A DNA stretch of 64,000 bases, taken from NCBI GenBank assembly GCA_946407065.1, contig CAMJMQ010000007.1, positions 1 through 64,000 of the forward strand, read 5' to 3'. The notes below the pieces were generated by a model. The model was not told the DNA's origin. It saw nothing but the letters and a program-made list of their open reading frames with translations, and did no database searches. This stretch comes from an uncultured Clostridia bacterium. Its GTDB lineage: Bacteria; Bacillota; Clostridia; Oscillospirales; Acutalibacteraceae. A program made the position numbers and the translations under genes. Below, one piece after another: positions 62,644 through 64,000 of the stretch. Each line of letters begins with the position of its first letter. Position 1 is the first letter of the stretch.

Positions 62644-63423
62644 ATGAAAGTATACGCAGGTTTGGACGGCGGCTCCACCTATCTGAAAGCCGCTTTATTG
62701 GACGAACGCGGCAGGGTACTGCGCACCGGCGTTACCAATACCGGTATCGACAACAACGGCGCTGCACAAAAGCTGCTTGCAAAGCTGATGGGTGAGGTCG
62801 GTGTTTCCCGCGTCGACTATACGATGGCGACCGGCTACAGCCGCAAGATACTGGAGGTAGCGGACGACGACGTCAGCGAGATCACCGCTCACGCCTACGG
62901 TGTGCGCGTGACGGCTCCGCGCGATTATCGTCCCGGCATGATCGTCGATATCGGCGGTCAGGACAGCAAGATTATCTATCTGGACGCCAACTATTCCGTT
63001 AAGAATTTCAGCATGAATGATAAATGCGCGGCGGGAACCGGCAAGTTTATGGAGGTCATCGCGCAGATTTTGGAAACCACCATCGACCAAGTCGGGCCGC
63101 TTTCGCTGGAAAGCACCGCGCCCTGCGATATCAACAGCACCTGCGTGGTGTTTGCGCAGTCGGAGGTCATTTCTCTGATCGCGCGCAAATTCGACCGCCG
63201 CGACATCCTCTCCGGAATGCACCTGTCGATGGCGAAGCGCATCATCAAGATGATGAAAAAGAGCGAGAAGAACGGCGATGTTCTGATGACAGGCGGCGGC
63301 GCATTGAATATCGGACTGCGCAAGGCGTTTGAGGATGAGCTGATGCGCGATATCTTTGTCGCGAATCATCCGCAGTTCAACGGAGCGATCGGTGCGGCGC
63401 TGCTCGCAAGCGAAAGGGGGTGA
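62644..63423 (+). CDS. Acyl-CoA dehydratase activase (HgdC-like ATPase)
   Basis: 259 residues, ASKHA ATPase fold: GLDGGSTYLKAALL, VDIGGQDSK, MNDKCAAGTGKF and INSTCVVFAQSEVISL; the two Cys hold a 4Fe-4S cluster across the dimer. ATP hydrolysis drives an electron into the partner HgdB-type protein (the Archerase mechanism). Ends 4 bp before the next start. Confidence 0.95.
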   Translation: MKVYAGLDGGSTYLKAALLDERGRVLRTGVTNTGIDNNGAAQKLLAKLMGEVGVSRVDYTMATGYSRKILEVADDDVSEITAHAYGVRVTAPRDYRPGMIVDIGGQDSKIIYLDANYSVKNFSMNDKCAAGTGKFMEVIAQILETTIDQVGPLSLESTAPCDINSTCVVFAQSEVISLIARKFDRRDILSGMHLSMAKRIIKMMKKSEKNGDVLMTGGGALNIGLRKAFEDELMRDIFVANHPQFNGAIGAALLASERG

Positions 63424-63427
63424 GCGT

Positions 63428-64000
63428 ATGTTGATGGAAGCATTGGCCGCGTCGGTATCGGTGGGCTTGGGCTGCGGTACCTGCTGCGGCTCGTCGGCGT
63501 CATCCTTTCTGGCTGTCTACATACTTACCGAAGGCGGCGGCTTCAAAAGCTCGATGAAACATGTCGGCAGTTACTTTCTCGGTAAGATCCTCGCGGTCTG
63601 TGCGATCTGCGCGCTGACATCTGCGATCGGCAAGGTGTTTATTGACGAGAACGGCATGATCGGCAGCTTCAATCTCCATCATTTGGTATCATGGGTCATG
63701 ATCGCGTCTGCGTTGTTCCTGATTTACAGATGGTTCAAGAACCGCAAGCCCGACTGCAAACAATGCGGCGGCAAGTGCTCGTCCAAACACAATTCCCGAC
63801 TAATCCCATCCTTCTCTGTCGGGCTGGCCTACGGCGCTTATCCGTGTGTTCCGCTGACGATGGTAGCCGGTTACGCGATGCTGTTGTCGCTGCCCGCAGC
63901 TGTTCTGCTCGGCGCTGTATTTGCGCTGGCAAGCTCCCTGACGCCCATGCTGGTTGTTTTCGGCTTATCGGGAGCGCTCAGCGGCAAGATCAACAAACAG
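63428..64000 (+). CDS. Cys-rich multi-pass membrane protein (3' partial)
   Basis: 191 residues visible, open at the window edge. Helices with VGLGCGTCCGSSAS and a second, similar half starting VGLAYGAYPCVPL, separated by a hydrophilic CKQCGGKCSSK segment. The internal repeat and Cys recall TauE/SafE-UreH or CcdA/DsbD-type thiol/electron carriers. Its role in this operon may be electron or thiol transfer; inferred. Confidence 0.6.
   Translation, partial: MLMEALAASVSVGLGCGTCCGSSASSFLAVYILTEGGGFKSSMKHVGSYFLGKILAVCAICALTSAIGKVFIDENGMIGSFNLHHLVSWVMIASALFLIYRWFKNRKPDCKQCGGKCSSKHNSRLIPSFSVGLAYGAYPCVPLTMVAGYAMLLSLPAAVLLGAVFALASSLTPMLVVFGLSGALSGKINKQ

Overview
The window looks like a chromosome segment from an anaerobic Gram-positive gut-type clostridium, most like Ruminococcaceae/Oscillospiraceae. 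The signs are a SCIFF peptide and its maturase, an ACGX-type radical-SAM peptide system, TnpV-type transposon genes, desulfoferrodoxin, T-box and TPP control, and many radical-SAM and Fe-S proteins. Taxonomy is inference; no rRNA is present. Long biosynthetic operons alternate with short, scrambled mobile-element zones.

Layout. 1-2850: end of the SCIFF precursor gene, scfB, tRNA-Ala(CGC) and a nucleotidyltransferase. 2880-12360: an integrative mobilizable element with a large serine recombinase, ParB-like protein, MobP-type relaxase and MobC-like partner on the minus strand, then on the plus strand a 997-residue protein carrying the ordered motifs of cellular (QDE-1/RDR type) RNA-dependent RNA polymerases, a coupled 283-residue partner and a broken tnpV. 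This polymerase module is the most striking content. 12660-15530: LysR, LysE exporter, a truncated AEC transporter and an IS remnant. 15590-22110: a thiSFGH-tenI-thiE-thiD-thiC operon (minus strand) under a TPP riboswitch with terminator. 22560-25230: pdxST and a shortened MocR-type regulator.

25270-33720: two sulfur amino-acid import operons. Each starts with the same promoter/operator and a tiny leader ORF followed by a terminator. The first leader is Cys-rich and precedes a polar amino-acid ABC transporter plus a Cys/Met PLP enzyme. The second is Met-rich and precedes metQ-metN-metI-ridA. The MetQ here is circularly permuted. 33720-34640: nitrilase debris and an intact tnpV module. 34850-36650: HxlR regulator, ACGX-repeat peptide and its radical-SAM/SPASM enzyme. 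36650-39350: two oxidoreductases and desulfoferrodoxin. 39430-46220: complete trpEGDCFBA behind a T-box leader.

46260-57540: a degraded zone with a tRNA-Ala remnant, a possible CCA-ended structured RNA, IS1182, IS200 and IS4-like remnants, a LytS-type two-component system, a secreted beta-helix protein with a truncated paralogue, an orphan barstar, a recombinase/tnpV chimera and a palindromic MITE-like repeat. 57690-64000: an operon for ATP-driven low-potential electron transfer (two HgdB/double-cubane-type proteins, their activase, a NapH-like membrane ferredoxin, a Cys-tailed anchored protein and a membrane protein running off the edge).
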